Positions 1 through 8,873 are shown, counted from the stretch's first letter. The stretch is DNA of 64,000 bases from Pseudomonas sp. GM50 (GCF_000282375.1 NZ_AKJK01000100.1:91196-155195), one strand, 5' to 3'. A program made the numbers and translations. Notes: a model not told the origin generated them from the letters alone.

Positions 1-1
1 T

Positions 2-712
2 CCCACCAAGGCGCCCGTGGTGCGCAAAGTGTTCAAGGGTATTCGCGCGCTGCACCCGGCGCAGGAAAAACAGGCCGAGCCGTTGCAACTTCAGCATCTG
101 GAGCAAGTGGTGGCCTGGCTGGAGCAGGAAGCGCAAACCGCCAAGGCGCAGGGCGATCAACCGGGATTGCTGCGGGCCCGGCGTGACACAGCGCTGATCC
201 TGCTGGGCTTTTGGCGCGGTTTCCGGAGCGATGAGTTGTGCCGGGTGCAGATTGAACATGTGCGTGCCAGCGCTGGCTCAGGCATCACCCTCTACCTGCC
301 TCGCAGCAAGAGCGACCGCGAGAACCTCGGTCAGACGTACCAGACGCCAGCCTTGCAGCGCTTGTGTCCGGTTCAGGCTTACATCCAATGGATCACTGAA
401 GCGGCCTTGGTCCGCGGGCCGGTGTTTCGGGGTATCGACCGCTGGGGACATTTGAGCGAGGAGGGCTTGCACGCCAATAGCGTGATCCCGTTGTTGCGTC
501 AGGCGCTGGAGCGGGCCGGTATTGCGGCCGAGCACTACACCAGTCACTCCTTGCGTCGTGGCTTTGCCACTTGGGCCCATCAGAGCGGTTGGGATTTGAA
601 GTCGTTGATGAGTTACGTGGGCTGGAAGGATATGAAGTCCGCCATGCGCTATGTTGAAGCCAGCCCGTTTCTCGGGATGACCCGCATCGCTGAACAGCCG
701 TTGGCGCTGTAG
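2..712 (+). CDS. Tyrosine recombinase/integrase, C-terminal part (cut by window edge)
   Basis: The reading frame is open from the first bases of the window, so the N-terminal DNA-binding domain lies outside it and only about 236 residues are visible. Numbering from the GTG at 17, the catalytic set of the phage-integrase/XerCD family is complete: Arg70 (GFRSDEL), Lys98 (PRSKSD), the HxxR pair His177/Arg180 (HSLRRGF), Trp203 in the position often held by His (GWKDM), and nucleophile Tyr212 (MRYVE). The protein should therefore be able to cleave and rejoin DNA if its N-terminus is intact. It ends 137 bp before ahpC on the same strand. Nothing in the window says what it recombines; it could be a housekeeping orphan recombinase or the end of a mobile element to the left. 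Confidence 0.85.
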   Translation, partial: PTKAPVVRKVFKGIRALHPAQEKQAEPLQLQHLEQVVAWLEQEAQTAKAQGDQPGLLRARRDTALILLGFWRGFRSDELCRVQIEHVRASAGSGITLYLPRSKSDRENLGQTYQTPALQRLCPVQAYIQWITEAALVRGPVFRGIDRWGHLSEEGLHANSVIPLLRQALERAGIAAEHYTSHSLRRGFATWAHQSGWDLKSLMSYVGWKDMKSAMRYVEASPFLGMTRIAEQPLAL

Positions 713-725
713 ATCACGTTTTCTT

Positions 726-748
726 CTATTAATACTGTCGACTAATAG
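726..748. promoter_or_regulatory. Candidate OxyR-type dyad upstream of ahpC
   Basis: CTATTA and TAATAG form a 6-bp inverted repeat with 11 bp between the arms, about 100 bp upstream of the ahpC start. The ATAG/CTAT half-sites resemble those OxyR contacts, and ahpC is a classic OxyR target in Pseudomonas. Only one dyad is obvious, so the assignment is inference. Confidence 0.35.
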
Positions 749-849
749 CGAAAACCAATCAGCAGCATCAGGTTTGCCAATGAGCCAGCCGGCGATCGAC
801 TGGGTAGGATCACCCATCAACTTCTTAACCCCCTGACGGAGAGTCATCG

Positions 850-1413
850 ATGCCTATCATCAACAGCCAAGTTAAACCGTTCAAAGCTGACGCCTTTAAA
901 AATGGCGACTTCGTAAAAGTGTCGGACGCTGACCTGAAAGGCAAGTGGTCTGTCGTGTTCTTCTACCCAGCTGACTTCACCTTCGTCTGCCCGACCGAAC
1001 TGGAAGACCTGGCTGACAACTACGCCGAGTTCCAGAAGCTGGGCGTCGAGATCTACAGCGTTTCCACCGATACCCACTTTGCCCACGCTGCCTGGCACAA
1101 CACTTCGCCAGCCATCGGCAAAATCCAGTACACCATGATCGGCGACCCGACTCACGCTATCTCCCGCAACTTCGACGTGCTGATCGAAGAAGCTGGCCTG
1201 GCTGACCGTGGCACCTTCGTGATCAACCCTGAAGGCCAGGTCAAAATCGTTGAACTGAACGACGGCGGTGTTGGTCGTGACGCTTCCGAGCTGCTGCGCA
1301 AAATCAAGGCTGCTCAGTACGTTGCTGCTCACCCGGGCCAGGTTTGCCCAGCCAAGTGGAAAGAAGGCGAGGCCACTCTGGCTCCGTCCCTGGACCTGGT
1401 CGGCAAGATCTAA
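850..1413 (+). CDS. ahpC: Alkyl hydroperoxide reductase subunit C (2-Cys peroxiredoxin)
   Basis: This 187-residue cytoplasmic peroxiredoxin reduces H2O2, organic peroxides and peroxynitrite. The peroxidatic Cys47 lies in the FVCPTE motif and the resolving Cys166 in GQVCPAKW, the spacing of typical 2-Cys AhpC1-type proteins. The length is the family norm. GGAGAG sits 6 nt before the ATG. It is followed by a strong hairpin terminator and, 125 bp later, by ahpF, whose product re-reduces it. The pair may be read as two transcripts or by read-through. An OxyR-like dyad lies upstream. Confidence 0.97.
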   Translation: MPIINSQVKPFKADAFKNGDFVKVSDADLKGKWSVVFFYPADFTFVCPTELEDLADNYAEFQKLGVEIYSVSTDTHFAHAAWHNTSPAIGKIQYTMIGDPTHAISRNFDVLIEEAGLADRGTFVINPEGQVKIVELNDGGVGRDASELLRKIKAAQYVAAHPGQVCPAKWKEGEATLAPSLDLVGKI

Positions 1414-1475
1414 GTCTGTGACGCGCTTCACCAGGGCGGAACTCCGCACCTCCTAAGTAAGCTGCACCGCCCTCA

Positions 1476-1512
1476 AAAACGCCCGGGCGAGATTCGCTCG
1501 GGCGTTTTTTTT
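1476..1512 (+). terminator. Rho-independent terminator after ahpC
   Basis: A GC-rich stem of about 15 bp (arms starting AAAACGCCCG and ending CGGGCGTTTT, one G-T wobble) is followed by eight T residues. It lies between ahpC and ahpF and would attenuate ahpF relative to ahpC. Confidence 0.9.
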
Positions 1513-1538
1513 CGACACGAATAAAGGAAATCGCCCGT

Positions 1539-3101
1539 ATGTTGGACGCCAATCTTAAAGCCCAGTTGAAATCGTACCTGGAACGGGTCACCCAGCCGAT
1601 CGAGATCGTTGCATCCCTCGATGACGGTGCGAAATCCCAGGAAATGCTCGCATTACTCAAAGACGTTGCCAGTCTTTCTACCCAGATTACTTTGCTCGAC
1701 AACGGTGACGACGCACGCAAACCATCGTTCTCGATCAACCGCCCGGGGGCCGACATCAGCCTGCGTTTCGCCGGCATCCCGATGGGCCACGAATTCACGT
1801 CCTTGGTGTTGGCCCTGTTGCAAGTCGGCGGCCACCCATCAAAGGCCAGCGTTGAAGTGATCGAACAGATACGCTCGCTCAAAGGCGAGTTCAACTTCGA
1901 GACTTACTTCTCGCTGTCCTGCCAGAACTGCCCGGACGTGGTCCAGGCATTGAACCTGATGGCTGTACTGAACCCGAACATCCGCCACGTCGCCATCGAT
2001 GGCGCGCTGTTTCAGGCTGAAGTTGACGAGCGCCAGATCATGGCCGTCCCAAGTATTTACCTGAACGGCGTCAACTTCGGCCAGGGCCGCATGGGCCTCG
2101 AAGAGATCCTCGCCAAGATCGACACCAGTGGCATCGAGCGCCAGGCCGAGAAAATCAGCGCCAAAGCTGCCTTTGATGTATTGGTTGTCGGCGGTGGCCC
2201 AGCCGGTGCTTCGGCGGCGATCTACGCTGCTCGTAAAGGCATTCGCACCGGTGTGGCGGCGGAGCGTTTTGGTGGTCAGGTGCTCGACACCATGGCCATC
2301 GAGAATTTCATCTCCGTGCAGGAAACCGAAGGGCCGAAACTGGCTGTGGCGCTGGAAGAACACGTCAAGCAGTACGACGTGGACATTATGAACCTGCAAC
2401 GCGCCGACAAGCTGGTGCCGGGCAAAAATGGCGAACTGCACGAAATCCATTTCGCCAGCGGCGCCTCCTTGAAAGCCAAGACCGTGATTTTGGCGACCGG
2501 TGCCCGGTGGCGTGAAATGAACGTACCCGGTGAGCAGCAATACCGCAACAAGGGCGTGGCGTACTGCCCGCACTGTGACGGTCCGCTGTTCAAAGGCAAG
2601 CGTGTGGCGGTGATCGGTGGCGGTAACTCCGGCGTCGAAGCGGCCATCGACCTGGCTGGTATCGTATCTCACGTGACCCTACTGGAGTTCGACGTACAAC
2701 TGCGCGCCGATGCGGTGTTGCAGCGCAAGTTGCACAGCCTGCCGAACGTCACCGTGATCACCAGTGCGCAAACCACTGAAGTGACCGGCGATGGCCAAAA
2801 GGTCAACGGCCTGCGCTACAAGGATCGTCAGTCGGACGAGTTGCGCACTGTCGAGCTGGAAGGGATCTTCGTGCAAATCGGTCTGTTGCCTAACACCGAT
2901 TGGCTCAAAGGCACCATCGAGTTGTCACCACGTGGCGAGATCATCGTCGATGCCCGCGGTGAAACGTCGATGCCCGGCGTGTTCGCGGCCGGTGACGTGA
3001 CCACCGTGCCGTACAAGCAGATCGTGATTGCGGTGGGCGAGGGCGCCAAGGCTTCCCTGAGCGCATTCGATCACTTGATCCGTACCTCGGCGCCTGCATA
3101 A
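1539..3101 (+). CDS. ahpF: Alkyl hydroperoxide reductase subunit F
   Basis: This 520-residue flavoprotein disulfide reductase passes electrons from NADH through FAD and two CxxC centres to AhpC. The N-terminal tandem thioredoxin-fold region (about 1-200) carries Cys128-Cys131 (SCQNC). The FAD-binding GGGPAG is at 218-223, the redox-active Cys343-Cys346 (YCPHC) follows, and a second nucleotide-binding GGGNSG is at 360-365. Length and domain order match the family. AAAGGAA precedes the ATG at proper spacing. It is the reductase partner of the upstream ahpC product. Confidence 0.97.
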   Translation: MLDANLKAQLKSYLERVTQPIEIVASLDDGAKSQEMLALLKDVASLSTQITLLDNGDDARKPSFSINRPGADISLRFAGIPMGHEFTSLVLALLQVGGHPSKASVEVIEQIRSLKGEFNFETYFSLSCQNCPDVVQALNLMAVLNPNIRHVAIDGALFQAEVDERQIMAVPSIYLNGVNFGQGRMGLEEILAKIDTSGIERQAEKISAKAAFDVLVVGGGPAGASAAIYAARKGIRTGVAAERFGGQVLDTMAIENFISVQETEGPKLAVALEEHVKQYDVDIMNLQRADKLVPGKNGELHEIHFASGASLKAKTVILATGARWREMNVPGEQQYRNKGVAYCPHCDGPLFKGKRVAVIGGGNSGVEAAIDLAGIVSHVTLLEFDVQLRADAVLQRKLHSLPNVTVITSAQTTEVTGDGQKVNGLRYKDRQSDELRTVELEGIFVQIGLLPNTDWLKGTIELSPRGEIIVDARGETSMPGVFAAGDVTTVPYKQIVIAVGEGAKASLSAFDHLIRTSAPA

Positions 3102-3120
3102 GCGCTGACGCTGAAAACAC

Positions 3121-3150
3121 AAAACCCCATGAGTGATCATGGGGTTTTTT
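3121..3150 (+). terminator. Terminator after ahpF
   Basis: A perfect 12-bp stem (AAAACCCCATGA / TCATGGGGTTTT) with a GTGA loop and a T-run starts 20 bp after the ahpF stop. Confidence 0.92.
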
Positions 3151-3170
3151 GTGTCTCACACATTCCCAAT

Positions 3171-3260
3171 TGTGGGAGCGGGCTTGCTCGCGAAGGCGGC
3201 CTGCCAGCCAGCATCACTGGTGAATGACACACCGCTTTCGCGAGCAAGCCCGCTCCCACA
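3171..3260. repeat. REP-like inverted pair between ahpF and gloA
   Basis: Two inverted copies of a TGTGGGAGCGGGCTTGCTCG-type unit face each other across about 36 bp. The pair lies between convergent genes and may also stop transcription from both sides. Confidence 0.85.
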
Positions 3261-3278
3261 GGGGATCTGTGGTGGTGC

Positions 3279-3800
3279 TTACAGCGGTGCCGGCTGAATG
3301 ATCTCGACCCAGTAACCATCCGGGTCCTTGATGAAGGCCAGGCTCTTCATGCGACCGTCGTTCAGGCGTTTCTGGAAATCGCAGCCCAGCGCTTCGAAGC
3401 GCTCGCACGCGGCACGAATGTCCGGCACCGAAATGCAGATATGACCGAAGCCGCGTGGGTCGGTGTTGCCATTGTGATAGGCGAAATCCGCGTCGTTCTC
3501 GGTGCCGTGGTTGTGAGTCAGTTCGAGAATGCCGGGGATCGATTTCATCCACTCGGTACGAGCCGCGGCATCGGCCGGGATCTGGTTTTTATCGACCAGC
3601 GCCAGGAAATACAGGCTGAACTCGGCTTCCGGAAAATCGCGTTTCTCCACCAGCGAGAAGCCCAGGACGCGGGTGTAGAAATCCAGGGACTTGGTGATGT
3701 CCTTGACCCGCAGCATGGTGTGGTTGAAGACGAACTTCTGGGTGGAGGTGTCGGGTTGGGCGGTCACACCGGGAAATGTATTGAGTTCGTGCAGGCTCAT
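3279..3800 (-). CDS. gloA: Lactoylglutathione lyase (glyoxalase I)
   Basis: Glyoxalase I isomerises the hemithioacetal of methylglyoxal and glutathione to S-lactoylglutathione. The 173-residue protein has the long, human/yeast-like form with four metal ligands in place: His27, Glu93 (LELTHN), His120 (GFGHI) and Glu166 (YWVEI). The human enzyme has Gln at the first position; His is usual in bacteria. I place the start at MSLHEL because GGAGG lies 5 nt upstream of that ATG; an in-frame ATG seven codons earlier has no such site. The long form suggests the zinc-type GloA3-like subgroup, which is inference. Confidence 0.94.
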   Translation of the reverse strand: MSLHELNTFPGVTAQPDTSTQKFVFNHTMLRVKDITKSLDFYTRVLGFSLVEKRDFPEAEFSLYFLALVDKNQIPADAAARTEWMKSIPGILELTHNHGTENDADFAYHNGNTDPRGFGHICISVPDIRAACERFEALGCDFQKRLNDGRMKSLAFIKDPDGYWVEIIQPAPL

Positions 3801-3935
3801 GGGGCCCTCCGGAAAATCCAAGAATGGTCACAATGATACGCAAGGGCTCTGGCATCGCCAAACCAAAACCGCAGGCTTGCCTGACAGACGGGTGAGGCTC
3901 AGACTTTACGGCTCTATTCGTGAGTGTTCATTGCA

Positions 3936-4460
3936 ATGACCCGATTCTGTCAATCGATGTTCGTCCTGATGTGTCTGCTTTCAGGTGTTACCACTGCTCA
4001 TGCAGAGGCTCCGGTCGTGACCTGGCCAAACGGATGGGCCGTCGAGGTCGTTTCGCAAGATGAGGCCAACCCACAGGTTTCCCGGCAGCGCGCGGTAAAA
4101 AACGACCAGGACGGTACACCGGTGATGGTGATGGAGTTGACCATGACTCAGGTAGAAAGTGGTCACCAGGTGAATCTGGAAGGCGTGTTGCTGGAAATGC
4201 GCAAGTCGGTGCAAAAGGACTTTTTTCAGGGTGGGTATCAGAGCGTTTGCACTAAGATTCACCCGACTACCTTGAGCCGGCTATCGGCGCTGGAAACTAC
4301 CTGCACGATTACGCAGAACGGTCGACATGTGCTGTCTCAAACATTGGTCGCTGCGGTAGACGCCGATAAGGCCTATGTTCTTTCCTATGCGGGGCAGGCA
4401 GAGGTTTATAAGGCAAGTCAGGACGACATAGCGGCTGCTCGAAACAGCTTGAAACTTTAG
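3936..4460 (+). CDS. Small exported protein of unknown function (DUF4946-like)
   Basis: The product is about 174 residues, with a clear Sec signal peptide (positively charged start, hydrophobic stretch FVLMCLLSGV, cleavage after AHA) and a mature part of about 150 residues with two cysteines that could form a disulfide. It resembles the small periplasmic proteins filed as DUF4946 in Pseudomonas, from memory and not checked. The start is uncertain: an in-frame GTG at 3924 adds four residues and neither has a strong ribosome site. It stands alone between gloA and the mvaU-like gene. Confidence 0.7.
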   Translation: MTRFCQSMFVLMCLLSGVTTAHAEAPVVTWPNGWAVEVVSQDEANPQVSRQRAVKNDQDGTPVMVMELTMTQVESGHQVNLEGVLLEMRKSVQKDFFQGGYQSVCTKIHPTTLSRLSALETTCTITQNGRHVLSQTLVAAVDADKAYVLSYAGQAEVYKASQDDIAAARNSLKL

Positions 4461-4590
4461 TTTAAGGTTTGCGTATCAGTAGGTTTCTGCGTGTTCGGCA
4501 TTTTTTAGATAGCCAAAGGGATTAAGCATAAAGTTGATCAGCATGTAACGAGTTTATCGGCGACTATCGTTGCATTTAGACGCCATCCAT

Positions 4591-4620
4591 GAAAAAGCCC
4601 TGCATTGGCAGGGCTTTTTC
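4591..4620. terminator. Bidirectional terminator
   Basis: A 13-bp perfect stem (GAAAAAGCCCTGC / GCAGGGCTTTTTC) has an A-tract on one side and a T-tract on the other. It serves the mvaU-like gene on the minus strand and could stop the exported-protein gene on the plus strand. Confidence 0.85.
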
Positions 4621-4634
4621 ATGACCGCGAGTGC

Positions 4635-5000
4635 TTAGCCACGCAGCCAGGAATCAACGGTGGCGGCACCGTATTGTTCCTTCCAGGCTTTCAGGCCGCG
4701 ATGGTTGCCACCCTTGGTTTCAATCAGTTCACCGGTGTGCGGGTTCTGATAGACCTTGACCACGCGAGCGCGGCGGGTTTTAGGCGCTGTTGCCTGCTGC
4801 AGGCCGGATTTCGCCGGGTTCGGATCGAGGATGGCGATGATGTCGCGCAAGCTCTTGCCGTAGGTTTTCATCAGCCCCTGGAGCTTTTCTTCGAATTCGA
4901 TTTCTTTTTTGAGCCCGGCATCGTTTTTCAGCGATTCCAACTGCTTGAGCTGTTCTTGAAGGGCCTTTTCGGCTGCACGGAATTCAGCGAGTCTGGACAA
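4635..5000 (-). CDS. H-NS-family xenogeneic silencer, MvaT/MvaU type, TTG start
   Basis: This 121-residue nucleoid protein should bind A/T-rich DNA and silence acquired genes. The N-terminal half is a coiled-coil oligomerisation region (SRLAEFRAAEKAL through FEEKLQGLMKTYG). The C-terminal half carries the family's DNA-binding core (KVYQNPHTGELIETKGGNHRGLKAWK). The family start is normally MS[K/R]LAEFR. Here that position is a TTG codon with GGAG 9 nt upstream; the only in-frame ATG lies 14 codons earlier and would add an unusual extension. I therefore choose TTG. The sequence looks closer to MvaU than MvaT. About 230 bp of A/T-rich DNA upstream probably holds its promoter. Confidence 0.92.
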   Translation of the reverse strand: MSRLAEFRAAEKALQEQLKQLESLKNDAGLKKEIEFEEKLQGLMKTYGKSLRDIIAILDPNPAKSGLQQATAPKTRRARVVKVYQNPHTGELIETKGGNHRGLKAWKEQYGAATVDSWLRG

Positions 5001-5233
5001 TATCTTTACTCCAATAGTGTGTTTGGCTGATACCAACCGCAAACAAAGCTATAAGCCAAGAGCCTTGAAGCGACTCGGTGATAATGACTCACCTGCCAGT
5101 TCTGCACAGGTATGAAAAATTGTAGTAGTTAATTGGCCAAGAGTAAATCCTGACTTTTTCTTCATGTAACAAGAGTAGTCTTTTGATTCAATTTGGTGCG
5201 CATCATCATGATCTCGGTGCTTAAGGTGGTTAG
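5001..5233. other. A/T-rich spacer upstream of the mvaU-like gene
   Basis: No convincing gene. The sequence is clearly richer in A and T than its surroundings, as expected for a promoter region that an H-NS-type protein could bind and autoregulate. I could not pick a single promoter. Confidence 0.4.
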
Positions 5234-6814
5234 TTAATGATCACTTAATGCACTAATGAAGTCTGCGCCGGGCATCGGTCGACCGAACAGATAACCTTGC
5301 AGGAAGTTCACGCCGTGGGCGGTCAGATAGTCACTTTGCTCCTCGGTTTCCACGCCTTCGGCGACGATACCCAGATCGAGTTTGGCCGAGAGTTCGATGA
5401 TGCTGTCCAGAATGTGTCGGGAGAGGGCGTCGATACCGATCATGGCGACAAAGCTCTGATCGATTTTCAGGAAGTCCACATTGAACTGACGCAAATAACC
5501 CAGGCTTGAGTGACCGGTGCCAAAGTCATCGATTGCGATCATCACGCCCAACCCGTGAAGCTGTTCGAACAATTGCAGGGTGATGGCTGTCGGCTCGATG
5601 AGTTCGCGTTCGGTCAGCTCCAGCACCAGGTTGATACTGCCCGGGGCGAAAGCGCTGAGGAACTCACGGCAGTCCTCGACCAGCTCCAGATCCCGGCAGT
5701 GGCTGGCGGTGATGTTGATGCCAATGTGAAACGGCCCCTCGAATGAGGCCGACAAGGGGGCCAGTAATGCAGCGGTTTGTTGCATCAACGAGCGAGTCAT
5801 CGGCACGATCAGCCCGGAATGTTCGGCAAACGGAATGAACAGGTCAGGGCGTACCAAGCCTTCCTTGGGATGTTTCCAGCGCATCAATACTTCGGCACCG
5901 GACCACTGCTTATTGTCGCCATGCACCACGGGCTGAAAATACGGAATGAACTCTGCTGCCTCCAGCGCTCGCTGCATTTCACGACTAGGCGACGTCGAAC
6001 GCTTCTGCAGGACATGCCCGATCGAGCCTGACACCACGCCGAAGAACATCAACAGACTGAACAGCGGCGGGTACTCACTGCGCATGTAACGCCAGATTTC
6101 TCCTTCGGGGAAACCGGAGGCCACTGTGAAGGCATATCGCGCAGACCTCAGCGTGTTTTGCGCCACCGGCAATATGGGCAGGGCGTCGTTGTGGACTTTG
6201 CCGTCGGCGGACAGCCAATTAGGGCCTACTCGCAGTAACAATAATGTTTTGCGACCAATCAGGCGCAGCACATTACTCAGGTGATAACCGTCCAGCGTGG
6301 TCAATGCGCCCTGGTTTCCTTCATTCAGCCGATACACCAACAACGCGGTATTGGGCGTGACCGGATTGCCGTTCATGAGCCATAGCTTGCCTTGTGTGTA
6401 GTCGCCGGGATTGATCTTTTCCTGATATTCACCGAACAACGAACTGCAATAGAGGTTGTTGTCCCACACAAGGTTGGTCGAGCGCACGAACGGCCGGCGG
6501 GTGACTTGTTCACGCAGGGCCAGTTTGACGCCGTTGCAGTTTTGACCGGCCAGCGGCAATAGCTCTTGCGCCGCTTGGGCGGTGTTGTCGAGCATCAACT
6601 CGAATTGGCGAATGGCTTCTTCGCCAGTCAGTTCAGTACTTTGCTTGAGGGTACGTTCAGCCTGCAGATAGAGAATGGCGAACCCCAGCAAAACCGGGAG
6701 TAGCCCGCTCAGAACAGTCACAACGATCCGGGCGCCACGTTTACGGCGGCTTTTGACGTTCAGTGGCATTCGCAAATCCATCGCGATAAAAAGAGGGCTC
6801 TCAAAGGCTGGCAC
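5234..6814 (-). CDS. CSS-motif/EAL cyclic-di-GMP phosphodiesterase
   Basis: This inner-membrane protein of 526 residues has membrane segments at about 29-50 and 251-269 enclosing a periplasmic sensor with the CSS motif (LYCSSLFG, 123-125; another Cys at 93). A cytoplasmic EAL domain starts near 290. The family knows the CSS loop as a redox sensor that controls the EAL domain. EAL hallmarks are present: Glu308 in a variant EVL signature, DDFGTGHSSLGYL and EGVET, so c-di-GMP hydrolysis is expected. No GGDEF domain is present. The GTG start is supported by GGGAGG 6 nt upstream. Confidence 0.92.
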   Translation of the reverse strand: MPAFESPLFIAMDLRMPLNVKSRRKRGARIVVTVLSGLLPVLLGFAILYLQAERTLKQSTELTGEEAIRQFELMLDNTAQAAQELLPLAGQNCNGVKLALREQVTRRPFVRSTNLVWDNNLYCSSLFGEYQEKINPGDYTQGKLWLMNGNPVTPNTALLVYRLNEGNQGALTTLDGYHLSNVLRLIGRKTLLLLRVGPNWLSADGKVHNDALPILPVAQNTLRSARYAFTVASGFPEGEIWRYMRSEYPPLFSLLMFFGVVSGSIGHVLQKRSTSPSREMQRALEAAEFIPYFQPVVHGDNKQWSGAEVLMRWKHPKEGLVRPDLFIPFAEHSGLIVPMTRSLMQQTAALLAPLSASFEGPFHIGINITASHCRDLELVEDCREFLSAFAPGSINLVLELTERELIEPTAITLQLFEQLHGLGVMIAIDDFGTGHSSLGYLRQFNVDFLKIDQSFVAMIGIDALSRHILDSIIELSAKLDLGIVAEGVETEEQSDYLTAHGVNFLQGYLFGRPMPGADFISALSDH

Positions 6815-6870
6815 GACACGCCTCCCAGAAGAGTTCAGTCATGATAGTTGGCTGTCGGCGCTTATGTCGC

Positions 6871-7743
6871 TCAACGATCATTCAAACCTGAGGCCAGTTT
6901 GATAAAGGCCAGCGTCGCAGGTGATGACTGACGCTGATCGAGCACCGCCAGACCGACCTGGCGGCTGATCGGTGGCGACAGCGGTTTTTTCACGTAGCGC
7001 TTGTCGTTGTCCTCAGGCAATGAGCCTTCGGCGACAACGGTCAGGGCATCGCCACGGCCTACGGTGTCCAGCGTGCTGAGCAACTGCGAGCAGCGATAGC
7101 GAATGTTCGGCGTCAACCGCGCTGCATTAAACAGGCGCGACACCAGTTCCGAAGAGCCGGCTTCGGTCAGTACAAAAGGGTCGTGGCATAAATCGCTCAA
7201 GCTCAAACTGTCGCGACCGGCCAGCGCATGGTCGGCCGGCAGCAGCGCGACCATCTGGTCCTCGATCAGCCTGAAAGTGTCGAAACGCTCCAGGGGCAAC
7301 ACCACGAAGCCGATATCGATACGCCGTTCTTCCAGCCATTGGATCACCTGGCGATCCGGCCCTTCGTCGATGTGAACCTCAATGCCCGGGTGTGCGGCGC
7401 GGTAGAGCTGCAGGATCCTCGGCAGCAATTTGATCGATGAGGTTGGGCCGAACGAGCCGATGCGCAGGGTGCCGCGTTTCATCCCGCGAGCATCGGCCGC
7501 TTCCTGGCGCAACGTGTTGGCCAGCCCGAGCATCGCCCGAGCGCGCAGTAACAGCTGCTGGCCGATGTCACTCAGCTCGACCTGGGACTGATGCCGACGC
7601 AGCAGTTCAACGCCCAATTCCTGTTCCAGGGATTTGAGCGCGTGGGACACCGCGGATTGGGAAATCTCCAAACGATGGGCCGCTGCCGTGAAGCCGCGCA
7701 GTTCGGCCACCAGCGAGAAAATCTCGAGTTGAGTCAGGGTCAT
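6871..7743 (-). CDS. LysR-family transcriptional regulator
   Basis: The 290-residue protein has a winged helix-turn-helix at about 1-60 (GFTAAAHRLEISQSAVSHAL) and a LysR substrate-binding domain from about 90. It is divergent from the EamA permease gene across 78 bp, the usual layout for a LysR regulator and its target. A palindrome overlaps its start codon. The ligand cannot be told from sequence. Confidence 0.93.
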   Translation of the reverse strand: MTLTQLEIFSLVAELRGFTAAAHRLEISQSAVSHALKSLEQELGVELLRRHQSQVELSDIGQQLLLRARAMLGLANTLRQEAADARGMKRGTLRIGSFGPTSSIKLLPRILQLYRAAHPGIEVHIDEGPDRQVIQWLEERRIDIGFVVLPLERFDTFRLIEDQMVALLPADHALAGRDSLSLSDLCHDPFVLTEAGSSELVSRLFNAARLTPNIRYRCSQLLSTLDTVGRGDALTVVAEGSLPEDNDKRYVKKPLSPPISRQVGLAVLDQRQSSPATLAFIKLASGLNDR

Positions 7744-7756
7744 GAGTATTTACTCA
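7743..7756. promoter_or_regulatory. Palindrome TGAGTA-TT-TACTCA at the LysR start
   Basis: A perfect 6-bp inverted repeat with a 2-bp centre lies in the divergent LysR/EamA promoter region and touches the LysR start codon. It is a candidate operator for the neighbouring regulator. Confidence 0.35.
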
Positions 7757-7821
7757 TTTTACGATGATGGGGAATTAGTCGAATGATACGCCATGTACCC
7801 GATTTCTGATGGTGGAGACTT

Positions 7822-8769
7822 ATGACTGCGTGTGAACAGACCCTGGCGAATTCTTCGGATGTACCGGTTTATCTGAAGCTTGCCGCCGTCACCATGATCT
7901 GGGGCGGGACGTTCGTCGCCGGGCGATTTCTGGCCGACAGCCTCAGTCCGTTGTTGGCCGCGAGCCTGCGGTTCTTGCTGGCGAGCGTGGCGTTGCTGCT
8001 GTTTCTGTTGCTGGCGCGGGTACCCTTGGTGCGGCCCAGTCTTCGGCAATGGCTGCAATTGATGCTGCTGGGATTCTTCGGAATTTTTTTCTACAACCTG
8101 TGCTTCTTTTATGGACTGCACTACATCAACGCCTCACGGGCGTCCTTGATCGTGGCCTTGAATCCGGCCGTGATCGGCCTGGCGTCGTGGCTGCTGTTCA
8201 AGGAACGACTGAGCCGGGCGAAAGTGGCCGGTATTGCGATCTGCATAGCCGGAGCCAGTCTGGTGATCGTCAGTCGCAATCCGCAATTGCTGGCCGGTGG
8301 TACTGATGCCTGGATCGGCGATCTGTTGATCTTCGGTTGCGTGGTCGGCTGGGGCATTTATTCGCTGTTCTCCAAAGGCCTGAATCAAACGCTGGGGCCG
8401 GTGCAGACAGTCACGTACTCGATTCTGTTGGGCACGCTGATGCTCTGGGTGACCAGCGCCGTGCGTGGTGAGTTGAGTGTCGCGGCGCTGGCCGAACTCG
8501 GTACGCAACAATGGTTGAGCCTGATGTACCTGGGCATGCTGGGTTCGGCATTGGCCTATATTGGTTATTACGACGGTATCCGCAAAATCGGTGCAACGCG
8601 TTCGGGTGTGTTTATCGCCTTGAACCCGCTGACCGCCGTTCTTTTTGGCGCGTTGCTGCTGGGCGAGCAATTGACACTGGTGATGTGCCTGGGTGGCGTG
8701 CTGATCCTGACGGGGATTGTTCTGTGCAACAAACCGCTTGCGCAGGCCACAAAAAGGGGGATTTTATAA
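7822..8769 (+). CDS. EamA-family (DMT) permease
   Basis: The 315-residue inner-membrane protein has ten predicted membrane segments and two EamA repeats; the motif WGGTFVAGRF near residue 31 is typical of the first repeat. Such proteins export or take up small metabolites; the substrate is not evident. GGTGGAGAC precedes the ATG. The divergent LysR gene probably controls it. Confidence 0.92.
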   Translation: MTACEQTLANSSDVPVYLKLAAVTMIWGGTFVAGRFLADSLSPLLAASLRFLLASVALLLFLLLARVPLVRPSLRQWLQLMLLGFFGIFFYNLCFFYGLHYINASRASLIVALNPAVIGLASWLLFKERLSRAKVAGIAICIAGASLVIVSRNPQLLAGGTDAWIGDLLIFGCVVGWGIYSLFSKGLNQTLGPVQTVTYSILLGTLMLWVTSAVRGELSVAALAELGTQQWLSLMYLGMLGSALAYIGYYDGIRKIGATRSGVFIALNPLTAVLFGALLLGEQLTLVMCLGGVLILTGIVLCNKPLAQATKRGIL

Positions 8770-8873
8770 GAAGGCGGACAAACTGATTTACGCTGTGTAG
8801 AATCGGTTTACGCATATAAGAATAATCGTCTTCTGGCAGCAGAAGCCTCGCCCGCAAGAGCCTTGGGTCGACA

